Assembly (NCBI GenBank): GCA_017409065.1
Contig: JAFQTK010000032.1
Location: forward strand, 1 to 38,140
Direction of reading: 5' to 3'
Source of the DNA: a bacterium
GTDB lineage: Bacteria > Cyanobacteriota > Vampirovibrionia > Gastranaerophilales > Gastranaerophilaceae
DNA: 38,140 nucleotides
The translations under genes were made by a program, and so were the position numbers. Each line of letters opens with the position of its first letter. Positions within the stretch are counted from its first letter, which is position 1. Under the pieces are notes generated by a model. That model made no database searches and was not told the DNA's origin. It saw nothing but the letters and a program-made list of their open reading frames with translations. Below, piece after piece: positions 8,238-16,372 of this stretch.

Positions 8238-8738
8238 ATGAAACATACTATATCTGTTTTGGTAAGAAATGAATCAGGCGTTTTGTCCAGAGTTTCTGAC
8301 TTGTTTTCAGGTAGAGGATACAATATTGAAAGTTTAACTGTTGCTCCAACATTAGAAAATGATTATTCAAGACTTACGATTATAACAAGAGGACAAGACT
8401 CTGTTGTAGAGCAAATAACAAAACAGTTAAACAGACTTATCCCTGTTGTAAAAGTTGTGGATTTAAATTCTCTTGACCATATAGAAAGAGAATTAATTCT
8501 TTGCAAAGTAACGGCAAAAGATGAAGCACGCTCGGAAATCCTTAGAATAGCAGAAATTTTCGATGCAAAAATAATTGACGTAACAAATAAAGTTTATACA
8601 ATACAAGCATTTGGTGATAGCAGACAAATTAATTCTCTGATAGAACTTTTAAAACCTATGGGAATAAAAGAACTTGTTCGTTCAGGAAAAGTAGCAATTT
8701 CAAGAGAAAATCAATTTGTTAATTTAAAAAATATTTAA
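8238..8738 (+). CDS. ilvN: Acetolactate synthase small (regulatory) subunit
   Basis: Regulatory subunit of acetohydroxyacid synthase, which makes acetolactate and acetohydroxybutyrate for valine, leucine and isoleucine synthesis and confers valine feedback inhibition. The N-terminal ACT domain begins MKHTISVLVRNESGVLSRV, followed by LFSGRGYNIESLTV. The second domain includes ELILCKVTA and ends with LLKPMGIKELVRSGKVAI. At 166 residues it is the standard long form (often called ilvH). GAGG lies about 9 bases before the ATG. The catalytic subunit gene is not adjacent, which is unusual because ilvB normally precedes it. Confidence 0.95.
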   Translation: MKHTISVLVRNESGVLSRVSDLFSGRGYNIESLTVAPTLENDYSRLTIITRGQDSVVEQITKQLNRLIPVVKVVDLNSLDHIERELILCKVTAKDEARSEILRIAEIFDAKIIDVTNKVYTIQAFGDSRQINSLIELLKPMGIKELVRSGKVAISRENQFVNLKNI

Positions 8739-8799
8739 GTTTTTTTAATTTTTCTTTAAATTTCTTCATGTTTATATTATTCTATTTTTGCAAGCTAAA

Positions 8800-8831
8800 T
8801 TGTATGATAGGCTTTCGCTTAGTTTATACAA
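8800..8831 (+). promoter_or_regulatory. Possible structured leader of the rpsB mRNA
   Basis: TTGTAT (8800-8805) pairs with ATACAA (8826-8831), with an inner AGGC/GCTT stem closing on a TTTC loop. It lies ~70 bases before rpsB in a 161-base gap. rpsB leaders are autoregulated by S2 in many bacteria; whether this hairpin does that here is inference. Confidence 0.3.
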
Positions 8832-8899
8832 AAAATAACCCAATTTGTATGAATGGTACTCTTTAACTTGTGCGTATTAGTTAAAACAAGGAGAAAATT

Positions 8900-9670
8900 A
8901 TGCCACAGGCATCATTGATTGAACTTTTAGAAGCTGGTGTACACTTTGGCCACCAAACACAACGTTGGAACCCAAAAATGAAACAATATATTTTTGGTGC
9001 AAGAAACGGTATTTATGTAATTGATTTGAGAAAAACAGTTGATTTGTTAGACGAAGCATGTTCTGCAGTTAGAGATGCGGCAGCTAGAGGAAAAAATATT
9101 CTTTTCGTTGGAACTAAAAAACAAGCTACTGATGTTATAAAAGAAGAAGCTGATAGAGCTGGTATTTATTACATCAATAGAAGATGGTTAGGCGGTATGC
9201 TTACTAACTTTGAAACAATTCGCTCAAGAGTTAACAAACTTAGAGAGTTGGAAGATTTTGTTGAATCCGGTCATATTGAAAAATTACCTAAAAAAGAAGT
9301 TGCTCAAATAACAAGACAACTTGCTAAATTAAGCAAATCTTTAGGTGGTATAAAAGAAATGAGAGGATTGCCGGATATGATTTTTGTTGTTGACCAACAA
9401 AAAGAACTTATTGCAATTCAAGAAGCAAACAAATTAAATATTCCTGTTGTTTGTTTGGCGGATACAAATGCTAATCCGGATGGAATACAATACATCATCC
9501 CTGGTAATGATGATGCTATTCGTTCTATTAAATTGGTTGCTTCTAAATTGGCAGATGCTGCTTTAGAAGGTAAACAATTGAGAGAAGCAAAAGCTGTTAA
9601 AGCTTCTTCTAAAGTTGAAACTATTAAAGCTGAAGATGCTGGTGTTGTAGCTGAAACAGCTGAGGTTTAA
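8900..9670 (+). CDS. rpsB: 30S ribosomal protein S2
   Basis: Small-subunit ribosomal protein that binds late in assembly at the head-body junction and is needed for S1 docking. Signatures are [19 protein letters not shown] (from residue ~9), [12 protein letters not shown] (from ~92) and [11 protein letters not shown] (~187-197). The length of 256 is normal, with an Ala/Lys/Glu-rich tail. The AAGGAGAA Shine-Dalgarno is strong. It is followed by tsf, the conserved rpsB-tsf arrangement, with a hairpin between them. Confidence 0.98.
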   Translation: MPQASLIELLEAGVHFGHQTQRWNPKMKQYIFGARNGIYVIDLRKTVDLLDEACSAVRDAAARGKNILFVGTKKQATDVIKEEADRAGIYYINRRWLGGMLTNFETIRSRVNKLRELEDFVESGHIEKLPKKEVAQITRQLAKLSKSLGGIKEMRGLPDMIFVVDQQKELIAIQEANKLNIPVVCLADTNANPDGIQYIIPGNDDAIRSIKLVASKLADAALEGKQLREAKAVKASSKVETIKAEDAGVVAETAEV

Positions 9671-9678
9671 TCATAAAT

Positions 9679-9704
9679 AAGGATAGTTTTTATAACCTAT
9701 CCTT
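9679..9704 (+). terminator. Hairpin between rpsB and tsf (attenuator-like)
   Basis: AAGGATAG (9679-9686) and CTATCCTT (9697-9704) form a perfect 8-base stem with a 10-base loop, followed by TTATTA. The weak T-tract suggests partial termination or processing between the two genes rather than a full stop. Confidence 0.5.
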
Positions 9705-9733
9705 TTATTAAAAATAATAAGGAGATAGAAAAA

Positions 9734-10594
9734 ATGACATTTAGTGCAGCTCAAGTTAAAGAACTTAGAGAAAAAACCGGTGCAGGTATAATGGATGCTA
9801 AAAAAGCATTGGTTGAACACAATGGTGATATGGAGAAAGCTATGGAATACCTTAGACAAAAAGGTATTGCTTCTGCTGATAAAAAAATGGGTAGAATTGC
9901 AGCTGAAGGTGTTGTAGCTTCTTATGTTGCTGACGGTGTTGGTGCAATGGTTGAAATCAACTGTGAAACTGACTTCGTAGCTAAAAACGAAGAATTTAAA
10001 GCTTTGGCTAATGAAATTGCTCAAATCGTTGCTAAAGAAAATCCTGCGACTGTTGAAGAATTGAATGCATCAAAAACTGCGTCAGGTTCAACTGTTGAAG
10101 AATTAATTAAAGAAAAAATTGCAACAATTGGTGAAAAAATTACTTTAAGAAGATTTGTTCGCTATGAAGGAAATATTGGAACTTATATCCACAATTCTAA
10201 AATAGGTGTATTGTTAAATGCTTCTGCTAATGAAGAAACAATGATAAAAGATATTTGTCTTCACATTGCGTCTTCTGCTCCGGAATTTGTTTCAAGAGCT
10301 GAAATTCCTGCTTCTGTTATTGAAGAAGAAACAAGAATTGAAATGGGTAAAGAAGATTTAGCAAATAAACCAGAACAAATTAGAGCTAAAATAGTTGAAG
10401 GTCGTGTAAACAAATTGATGGCTCAAAGATGTTTAGTTGAACAACCATTTGTTAAAGATCCTAACCAAACAATCGAACAATTAATTTCCGGAAAAATGGA
10501 AATTAAAGAATTTACAAGATTTATGCTTGGTGAAGGTCTTGAAAAGAAACAAGAAAACTTTGCAGAAGAAGTTATGGGTCAAATTAAAGGTTAA
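9734..10594 (+). CDS. tsf: Translation elongation factor Ts
   Basis: Guanine nucleotide exchange factor that recycles EF-Tu-GDP. It has the N-terminal UBA-like domain (VKELREKTGAGIMDAKKAL, residues 8-26) and the core motif EINCETDFVAKNEEF (~75-89), including the TDFV residues that contact EF-Tu. At 286 residues it is close to the usual long bacterial form. AAGGAGAT precedes the ATG. It ends at a strong terminator shared with the convergent gene. Confidence 0.97.
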   Translation: MTFSAAQVKELREKTGAGIMDAKKALVEHNGDMEKAMEYLRQKGIASADKKMGRIAAEGVVASYVADGVGAMVEINCETDFVAKNEEFKALANEIAQIVAKENPATVEELNASKTASGSTVEELIKEKIATIGEKITLRRFVRYEGNIGTYIHNSKIGVLLNASANEETMIKDICLHIASSAPEFVSRAEIPASVIEEETRIEMGKEDLANKPEQIRAKIVEGRVNKLMAQRCLVEQPFVKDPNQTIEQLISGKMEIKEFTRFMLGEGLEKKQENFAEEVMGQIKG

Positions 10595-10612
10595 TGAATA
10601 AATCTTTATAAT

Positions 10613-10643
10613 AAAAAACCGAGCTTTATGCTCGGTTTTTTTT
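10613..10643. terminator. Bidirectional terminator after tsf
   Basis: Six A, CCGAGC (10619-10624), loop TTTAT, GCTCGG (10630-10635), then eight T. It overlaps the stop of the convergent minus-strand gene and works on either strand. Confidence 0.9.
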
Positions 10644-11361
10644 ATACATTAAAAGGTTCTTCTTCTTTTGGTTTCACTTTTGTTTTAAACATGTTTCCTA
10701 CAAAAGCACCAGCGACTAAACCTGCAGCGGATATAACGCCCATCCGTCTTTTGTTAAAACTTTTTACTATACTTGAAAATTCATCAATGCCTTGTTTTAT
10801 TTTTGGATTATTTTTTATAATTGAATCATAATATGCAGTTACACTTGAAGTACTAACTTTTTCGTCAGTAGCACCTTGGACTATTTTTTTCATAGCTTCT
10901 TTTTCGGCAATTATTGCTTTCTTTTCTGCTAATATTTTGGGGTCTTTTATATCTGTTGTTTCGCCTTTAACCCAATCTATTTCAGATTGAAGTCTTTCTA
11001 CTGTTTTTTCTTCTTTATTATCTACAATTCCGTTAAGAATGCTTTGAGTTGATACTTCTTTTGTTCCCTCTTCAATTCCCATTTTTGATAATTGAGAATC
11101 TCTATGTTCTTTTAATGAAGTGAATGTTTTTTTAATTATCTCGAAACTGTCACTTTGTTCCATTGTTTTTGGTATTTTTGTTTCGATAATCTTAATTGAT
11201 TCTTCAATATTTCCTTTGTCCATTTTTACTTTATTAAAGTGTGAAAAACCGGCACCGGCAGCAGCACCAACTATGGCTCCGGGAATAATTTGTGATTTTG
11301 TTTGTTCTCTCTTTTTTCGACCAAAAGTAATGTTTGCAGAATTAATAGGATGAATTGGCAT
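10642..11361 (-). CDS. Hypothetical protein with two glycine-rich hydrophobic segments
   Basis: No family recognised. The 239 residues begin MPIHPINSANITFGRKKR, then a short Gly/Ala-rich hydrophobic segment (IIPGAIVGAAAGAGF, residues ~24-38). A long charged region (~40-205) follows, dominated by Glu/Lys/Ile and probably helical or coiled-coil. A second Gly/Ala-rich segment (MGVISAAGLVAGAFVGNMF, ~212-230) lies just before a short acidic tail. The hairpin-like Gly segments resemble glycine-zipper membrane motifs, so a membrane-associated protein with both ends anchored is plausible. AAGGAGA before the ATG supports the start. It is monocistronic between the terminator and the FAD dehydrogenase gene. 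Confidence 0.75.
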   Translation of the reverse strand: MPIHPINSANITFGRKKREQTKSQIIPGAIVGAAAGAGFSHFNKVKMDKGNIEESIKIIETKIPKTMEQSDSFEIIKKTFTSLKEHRDSQLSKMGIEEGTKEVSTQSILNGIVDNKEEKTVERLQSEIDWVKGETTDIKDPKILAEKKAIIAEKEAMKKIVQGATDEKVSTSSVTAYYDSIIKNNPKIKQGIDEFSSIVKSFNKRRMGVISAAGLVAGAFVGNMFKTKVKPKEEEPFNV

Positions 11362-11455
11362 GCGTTTCTCCTTTTTTATTAATTATATGCATTTGTATAA
11401 AACTTGTAAATTAATCTTTTGATATTTTCAAAAAATAGCTTTACAAATCTTTACT

Positions 11456-12829
11456 TTATCTTGAGCAAATAGTTCTTGCTGCATGTATACCGGACGCAGA
11501 AGCTTGTATCAAACCTCTTGTTACGCCTGCTCCATCACCGATTGCAAACAAGTTTTTAACTCCTTCAGTTTCGAGTTCGTTTGTTAATTTAACTCTTGCA
11601 GAATAGAATTTAACCTCTATACCATAAAGTAACGTATATCTTGATGCTGTTCCGGGAGCAATTTTATCTAAAGCATAAATCATTTCAATAATGCTTAACA
11701 TTTGTCTGTAAGGAATAACCAAACTTAAATCTCCGGGGGTTGCACAAGTTAATGTCGGAGTTATTATACTTGATTTAATTCTTTCAGGAGTTGAACGACG
11801 TCCATCAAGTAAATCTCCAAAACGTTGAACCAAAACACCACCGGCAAGCATATTTGCCAGACTTGCAACGTGTTGACCGTACGCAATAGGTTCTTTAAAC
11901 GGTTCTGTAAATTTTTTGCTTACTAAAAGTGCAAAGTTTGTGTTGTTTGTTGTTTTTTCAGCATAACTGTGACCATTAACTGTTGAAATACCGTTGTAGT
12001 TTTCTTGTACAACTTCTCCGTTTGGATTCATACAGAAAGTTCTAACTTCATCTCCGAAAGTTGGAGAATAATAAACCAACTTAGATTCGTATAGTTTAGA
12101 AGTTAATGGTTCGAATACAGGTGCAGGAAGTTCTACACGAACTCCAACATCAACAGCATTATTAACAAATCCTATTTTGTTTTTATCAAATTCTTTAGTA
12201 AGCCAATCAGCACCTTCTCTGCCTGGGGCAATTATTGTATATTCAGCTTTTATTGTTTCTCCGTTATCAAGAACTATTCCTTTTACTTGTTCACATTCAA
12301 CAATTAAACTTTGAGCGGAAACGTTGTTTAATATGGTTATTTTTTCATCTAAATAATCTTGCATTGCTTTTAAAACATCAAGGCTTCTTTCTGTACCTAA
12401 GTGTCTAACAGGAGAATGCACAAGCTTGAGTTCAGCTAAAGCTGCTTGTCTTTCAATTTCTCTAAATACAGCCTTATCTGTTCCAAAAACTTCATCAGTT
12501 GCTCCAAATTTGAGATAAAGGTCATCTGAATATCCAATCAAATCTTCAACTTTTTCTCTGGACATATAATCAACTAAATGTCCGCCAACATCAGGAGTTA
12601 GTGTAAGTTTTCCGTCAGAAAATGCACCGGCACCGCCCCAACCGCAAAGAAGACCGCATTTTTTACAACTAGGACATTTTTCCCACCCTTCACGAAGAAG
12701 ACATTTTCTTTTTTCTATCTTTTGTCCCTTTTCTATTAAAATTACTTTCCAATCAGGTTTTAATTTAGTAATTTCTAGTGCTGCGAAAATTCCTGCAGGT
12801 CCTGCCCCAACTATGGCAACATTATACAT
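11456..12829 (-). CDS. FAD-dependent dehydrogenase (COG2509-type)
   Basis: Rossmann-fold flavoprotein of the uncharacterised FAD-dependent dehydrogenase family. The dinucleotide-binding motif VAIVGAGPAGIFAA is at residues 4-17. A Cys-rich insert (KCPSCKKCGLLCGWGGAGAFSDGKL, shared by this family) follows near residues 50-80. The C-terminal FAD-binding LFAIGDGAGVTRGLIQA precedes an SGIHAA end. The physiological substrate of the family is not established. A TTG at 12835 opens the frame slightly earlier, but AGGA sits at a proper distance from ATG 12829, giving 457 residues. It is divergent from the EF-hand gene, with a ~260-base gap between them. Confidence 0.88.
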   Translation of the reverse strand: MYNVAIVGAGPAGIFAALEITKLKPDWKVILIEKGQKIEKRKCLLREGWEKCPSCKKCGLLCGWGGAGAFSDGKLTLTPDVGGHLVDYMSREKVEDLIGYSDDLYLKFGATDEVFGTDKAVFREIERQAALAELKLVHSPVRHLGTERSLDVLKAMQDYLDEKITILNNVSAQSLIVECEQVKGIVLDNGETIKAEYTIIAPGREGADWLTKEFDKNKIGFVNNAVDVGVRVELPAPVFEPLTSKLYESKLVYYSPTFGDEVRTFCMNPNGEVVQENYNGISTVNGHSYAEKTTNNTNFALLVSKKFTEPFKEPIAYGQHVASLANMLAGGVLVQRFGDLLDGRRSTPERIKSSIITPTLTCATPGDLSLVIPYRQMLSIIEMIYALDKIAPGTASRYTLLYGIEVKFYSARVKLTNELETEGVKNLFAIGDGAGVTRGLIQASASGIHAARTICSR

Positions 12830-12920
12830 ATTCAATCCTCATAACAAGTGGTTTTACTTATGTATTTTACCCTTAATATAATTCAATGTCCAGGGATAAA
12901 AAATTAGTTATAAATATCTC

Positions 12921-13038
12921 AAATATTACAAATCTGCAACATTGTAACAAAATGTAAAAACAAATTTTTGACACCAAAACGCAGTCATAATAGGCTCTTT
13001 AATAGAATAGAATGGAATGGAAAACGTGTGTAAAGTTT
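12921..13038 (+). repeat. Upstream regulatory block, copy A (paired with 22565-22687)
   Basis: About 118 bases nearly identical to 22565-22687. Differences are a few bases at the left end and one 5-base AGAAT tandem unit missing here. It contains the inverted repeat ACATT-N7-AATGT (12939-12955), a TTTTTGACACC stretch, AGAATAGAATGGAATGG tandem pentamers, and ends in TAAAGTTT, the -35 of a sigma-28-type promoter. Similarity stops abruptly after that. Confidence 0.9.
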
Positions 13039-13057
13039 TAGAAAAAGCTGCCGATTA
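13031..13057 (+). promoter_or_regulatory. Sigma-28-type promoter of the first EF-hand gene
   Basis: TAAAGTTT (13031-13038), 11-base spacer, GCCGATTA (13050-13057). This differs by one base from the FliA consensus TAAAGTTT-N11-GCCGATAA, with perfect spacing. The predicted start near 13064 gives a ~28-base leader with AAGGAG at 13079-13084. Confidence 0.7.
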
Positions 13058-13091
13058 CTCCATTATCGTAGTCAAGATAAGGAGAAAAAAT

Positions 13092-14801
13092 ATGGTAGCA
13101 TTCCCAAACGACAAAGGAACTTATAGTTTCACACACACAACAGCATTGAGTCAAGAAATGTTTGACAAAATGGATTACAACAAAGACGGACAAATCACAG
13201 AAACAGAAAAACAGCTTTTTGACGCACAAGTAAGAGTAGATAATAATTATGATGATTATTCTCAAGGTAAAGATATAGACGTATTAATGAAATTCATGGG
13301 TGCTTTTATAAAGGATGAAGAAACCAGAAATGCTTATAATATGGAGATTTCTAAAGAAAAGTGCAAGGGGGACAGGAAATTATACGACGATGCTGAAGCT
13401 TACCTGAATGAACTTCGTACAGATGGAGTTTTAACTTTGGATGAAAATAAAATCCTTATGGAAGTTCAAGAAATGGAAAAAATTGCTAATGATTTAATTG
13501 CACAGAATAATCAATATGTAATAGATTCTACGTCTATGGGTCTTATTGAACAAATTTCTGACTTTTTTGATTCCTTTGTTTTAAAAAATAAAGGTAGAAA
13601 ACAAAATATTGAAAAAATGTCTGATGAATTTGCAGCTCAATTGAAGGCAAAATTTACAAATAAAAAGATGGCAAAAGCCGCAATTAGCGGATTAAAAGAC
13701 ACAGATTGGTTAGAATATAATTTAAGTTCTTGTTCCTCTTGGGCAAATAGAGATGGGAATTTAGATGCTAATGAAATAAAAGAAATACAAGGAATAACGG
13801 TAGATTTACTCATGGCTCGTGCTTTACAAGGTGAAAGTGTGGGAGGCATTTTGAATGAATTGTTAGAAGGAGTAAAAGACCCTAACACAAAAAAACAGCT
13901 TGTCGCAGCGGCTAAAAAACTAAAAGAGCTGGTGGGTCAAGAATTGTTCAAAAAACCGGAAGACTTCTTTAAAGAAATGCACACATTGGCAACAAATATG
14001 GCTCAGATGATTACTGGTCATGAAATTGCAGACGGACTAACAGATGCAATGGCAAATGAGAATAAAGATGAAGCAGACTCTAAAAAATTAACAACAAAAT
14101 TTGGAAATGGTGCTTATTATAGACCATGGAGAGGTGATTCTTCAAAAGATTTATTCAGAATGGCAATTAATGAAAAAAATGAATCTCGTATAAATGAACT
14201 GGCACAGGGTATGTGTGATTGGTTAAAACGAGAAGGTCTCTGCAATTGGGACGTTAATGTTATTAAAGAAGTAATTAAAGCTATGCCGAAAGACACCAAT
14301 TTGGATGAATTTTGTAATAATGATCCGGGGTTAGGTTATGCTATTCAAATGAATAAATTTGTAGAATTTTTCAATCAAACATTAGATGACATTGATAATG
14401 CTACAATCAACCCTCAGGCTATAGACTTTGAATCAAATGAAGAAATGGTAATAAAATCACCGGAAACTTTAGAAGAAGAGCAAAGGCTTGGAATTGAACA
14501 AGAAGTTAACAATGAAGCTTTTTATACAAAACCGACAAATAAAGAAATAGCAAAATCTACAATAGAAGGTGCAAAATCACAAGTTAAAGGACTTGCAGAA
14601 ACAAATTATATATTGAAAGATGTTGAATTTAATGAGCAATTGTTCAACAGTATATTTGACTCTGTAAAAGGCAATGTTTTGGATAACATAAGTGAAGGGA
14701 CAACATTAAACAATGTTTTACACACCTTTATTTCTCAATTCAATGCTCAATGGGTGCCTGAATCTATGAATGATATTGCAGCTCAAAATAAGGAAGAATA
14801 A
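13092..14801 (+). CDS. EF-hand calcium-binding-like protein, paralog 1
   Basis: No characterised family recognised. From ATG 13092 (AAGGAG 7 bases upstream) it is 569 residues; the frame extends upstream to 13017, but that stretch lies in the promoter. A canonical EF-hand loop DYNKDGQITETE is at residues 28-39. Two degenerate loops follow, RTDGVLTLDE and NRDGNLDANE, which keep Asp5, Gly6 and Glu12 but lack Asp1. The rest is helical and acidic, with blocks shared with the paralog at 22749: IEKMSDEF, MARAL.GE, KKPEDFF, AxSTIEGAKSQVKGLAE and FNAQWV near the end. There is no signal peptide or membrane span. With the sigma-28-type promoter, a motility- or export-linked cytoplasmic or secreted Ca2+-binding protein is possible; this is inference. 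A strong terminator follows. Confidence 0.85.
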   Translation: MVAFPNDKGTYSFTHTTALSQEMFDKMDYNKDGQITETEKQLFDAQVRVDNNYDDYSQGKDIDVLMKFMGAFIKDEETRNAYNMEISKEKCKGDRKLYDDAEAYLNELRTDGVLTLDENKILMEVQEMEKIANDLIAQNNQYVIDSTSMGLIEQISDFFDSFVLKNKGRKQNIEKMSDEFAAQLKAKFTNKKMAKAAISGLKDTDWLEYNLSSCSSWANRDGNLDANEIKEIQGITVDLLMARALQGESVGGILNELLEGVKDPNTKKQLVAAAKKLKELVGQELFKKPEDFFKEMHTLATNMAQMITGHEIADGLTDAMANENKDEADSKKLTTKFGNGAYYRPWRGDSSKDLFRMAINEKNESRINELAQGMCDWLKREGLCNWDVNVIKEVIKAMPKDTNLDEFCNNDPGLGYAIQMNKFVEFFNQTLDDIDNATINPQAIDFESNEEMVIKSPETLEEEQRLGIEQEVNNEAFYTKPTNKEIAKSTIEGAKSQVKGLAETNYILKDVEFNEQLFNSIFDSVKGNVLDNISEGTTLNNVLHTFISQFNAQWVPESMNDIAAQNKEE

Positions 14802-14820
14802 TTTTATTTGCTTATACTCC

Positions 14821-14848
14821 ACACTCCGCTATATGCGGAGTGTTTTTT
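14821..14848 (+). terminator. Intrinsic terminator of the first EF-hand gene
   Basis: ACACTCCGC (14821-14829), loop TATAT, GCGGAGTGT (14835-14843), then a run of T. It is followed directly by the convergent rubrerythrin stop. Confidence 0.9.
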
Positions 14849-15425
14849 AATAATTTTCACAGCAAATTTCAAAATATGCTTGTTCATGTTTACATGACGG
14901 ACAAATTTTTGGGGCTTTTTTGCTTATTGTTGGATATCCACAATTTAAACATTTCCATTCTACCTCTTTATCTTTTTGGAAAACTTTGTTTTCTTCTATA
15001 TTTTTTAAAAGTTTTTTGAACCTTGCTTCGTGATGTTTCTCTACTTCGGTAACATGTTTGAAAGATTCTGCAATATCTAAAAAACCTTCATCTTCGGCTA
15101 CTTCTGCAAAATATGGATAGAGGTTTGTATTTTCATCGTGTTCGCCCATAATTGCGGCTTCAAGATTTTCTTTTGTATCTCCCAAATTTGTCAAGAATTT
15201 AGCACAAATTTCAACCGGTTCATTTTCTAAATATTCAAGAAAGACTTTAGCATGTTCTTTTTCATTTTCTGCGGTTTCTTTAAATATGTTAGATATTTGC
15301 TCGTAACCTTCCTTTTTTGCTTTGGATGCATAATAAGTATAACGATTTCTTGCCTGAGATTCTCCTGCGAATGCCAACATTAGATTTTTTTCAGTTTTAG
15401 AACCTTGTATTGAATTTTTTTTCAT
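14847..15425 (-). CDS. rbr: Rubrerythrin
   Basis: Non-haem iron peroxidase that detoxifies hydrogen peroxide in anaerobes. The N-terminal four-helix diiron domain shows GESQARNRY (E22), ENEKEHAK (residues 53-60), AEDEGF (110-115) and VEKHHEARF (128-136), all carrying diiron ligands. The C-terminal rubredoxin-like domain has two Cys pairs, C159/C162 and C175/C178. The length of 192 is standard. An AAGGAGAAA-type Shine-Dalgarno precedes the ATG. No clear PerR-like operator is visible in the short upstream gap. Confidence 0.96.
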   Translation of the reverse strand: MKKNSIQGSKTEKNLMLAFAGESQARNRYTYYASKAKKEGYEQISNIFKETAENEKEHAKVFLEYLENEPVEICAKFLTNLGDTKENLEAAIMGEHDENTNLYPYFAEVAEDEGFLDIAESFKHVTEVEKHHEARFKKLLKNIEENKVFQKDKEVEWKCLNCGYPTISKKAPKICPSCKHEQAYFEICCENY

Positions 15426-15524
15426 AATTTTTCTCCTTTTTTTTATGGTTAGAAAAAATTAAAAATAATTTATCCGCCATTCGTTTATTTTTATTAAAAA
15501 GTGGTATTATTTTTAAAAATTTGT

Positions 15525-15530
15525 TATTCT
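15525..15530 (+). promoter_or_regulatory. -10-like box at leaderless distance from ATG 15537
   Basis: TATTCT ends exactly 6 bases before the ATG and no Shine-Dalgarno sequence is present. This geometry recurs at 16361, 26364 and 30213. Confidence 0.35.
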
Positions 15531-15536
15531 TTAATT

Positions 15537-15896
15537 ATGAAAAAGGTTTTATTTTTAATTTTATTTTTACTAATTTTATCTCCGGCATGTTTTGCGGCTC
15601 AAGATAAAATATATAATAGTACAGGGGCTGTTATTACAGGTAAAATAGACGGCATTACTGACGGTTTAATTCAAATAAAAAACAATGGAAATATTGTTAC
15701 TTTGATTAGAAAAGAACCTCATCATGTTTACAAAGATTCTGTGGAAGTGAGAAAAAGATTAATTTCTCGCCAAATAATAAAATATGTTGGCAATATAATT
15801 TTTGCTGATAGTTCTAGTGTAAAAATTATTTGTGAAGATGTTAAAGTTGTAATCCCCCGATATAAAGTGAAAAAGATGGAAATGTTTGTCCCTTAA
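15537..15896 (+). CDS. Small exported hypothetical protein, 119 residues
   Basis: A Sec signal peptide is clear: MKKVLFLILFLLILSPACFA, with likely cleavage after CFA (no lipobox, since the Cys is followed by Phe). The mature ~100 residues are beta-rich and basic: a YNSTGAVITGKIDGITDGLI segment, KNNGNIVTLIRKE, and a second similar strand set ending IPRYKVKKMEMFVP. The pattern resembles small beta-barrel or SH3-like repeats, but I recognise no family. The frame opens at 15501, but the signal peptide shows the true start. It has no Shine-Dalgarno and may be leaderless. Confidence 0.75.
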   Translation: MKKVLFLILFLLILSPACFAAQDKIYNSTGAVITGKIDGITDGLIQIKNNGNIVTLIRKEPHHVYKDSVEVRKRLISRQIIKYVGNIIFADSSSVKIICEDVKVVIPRYKVKKMEMFVP

Positions 15897-15953
15897 TTAA
15901 ACTTTAGTTGTAAAAAGTTTAAACTAAAATTCAATTCCAATTAATTAAAAACA

Positions 15954-15983
15954 TTGTTAAAATAAAAATGTGAAAAATATAAT
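15954..15983 (+). promoter_or_regulatory. Sigma-70-type promoter of the STAS gene cluster
   Basis: TTGTTA (15954-15959), an 18-base spacer, TATAAT (15978-15983). Transcription would begin near 15990, leaving a leader of about 8 bases before ATG 15998. Confidence 0.6.
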
Positions 15984-15997
15984 ATTGGGATTTGGAA

Positions 15998-16339
15998 ATG
16001 ATTCAAATTAGGGAAAACGAAGAAAAAATAGTATTAAGATGTAATGAAACAAATTTTGGATTAGATGATATCAAAGATTTAGAACAGATGGTACAATCGA
16101 AGCCTGAAAAAAAGGTTGTTGTCAACTTAGAGGGGGTATCTTCTATCAAAAATTCGGCATTGAGTTTGTTGAAAAAAATATCAGAACAAAATAAATTGTC
16201 TTTATGCAGTTTAGATGCAGATATTTTCGCTGTAATAAATTTATTGAATTATGATAAGGCTTTTAATATTTATCCAACCGAAATATCAAGTATTGAAGAA
16301 AAAAATGAATTAATCAATCGGCGATTTAAAGTTGTATAA
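15998..16339 (+). CDS. STAS-domain protein (anti-sigma-factor-antagonist-like)
   Basis: A single 113-residue STAS-like domain: short beta strands (KIVLRC, KVVVNLEGVSSI) around a helical segment (ALSLLKKISEQNKL), then LCSLDADIFAVINLL. STAS proteins bind switch-kinase anti-sigma factors or regulate transporters. The phosphorylatable Ser normally lies after the second strand (DxSxxxxxDSSG); here the corresponding segment is NLEGVSSIKNSALSLL, so S/N residues are present but the classic motif is degenerate. A TTG at 15992 would add two residues; the ATG is preferred given the promoter position. It is the first gene of an apparent cluster with spoIID-like, murJ and tsaC. Confidence 0.7.
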   Translation: MIQIRENEEKIVLRCNETNFGLDDIKDLEQMVQSKPEKKVVVNLEGVSSIKNSALSLLKKISEQNKLSLCSLDADIFAVINLLNYDKAFNIYPTEISSIEEKNELINRRFKVV

Positions 16340-16360
16340 AAAAAACCTTGTTTGTTTTAA

Positions 16361-16366
16361 TATAAA
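16361..16366 (+). promoter_or_regulatory. -10-like box 6 bases before the spoIID-like ATG
   Basis: TATAAA ends 6 bases before ATG 16373. It overlaps a 7-base hairpin (CTTGTTT 16347-16353 / AAACAAG 16364-16370). There is no Shine-Dalgarno sequence; either a leaderless transcript or reinitiation from the STAS gene would explain translation. Confidence 0.35.
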
Positions 16367-16372
16367 CAAGTT

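Noticed and set aside
9671-10024. 117-codon minus-strand frame opposite tsf
   Set aside because: Antisense shadow of EF-Ts with no start signals.
12968-13000. TTGACA at the -35 of a standard promoter inside the duplicated block
   Set aside because: No -10 hexamer lies at 16-18 bases (TAGGCT is the best). The sigma-28-type site fits the start codons better.
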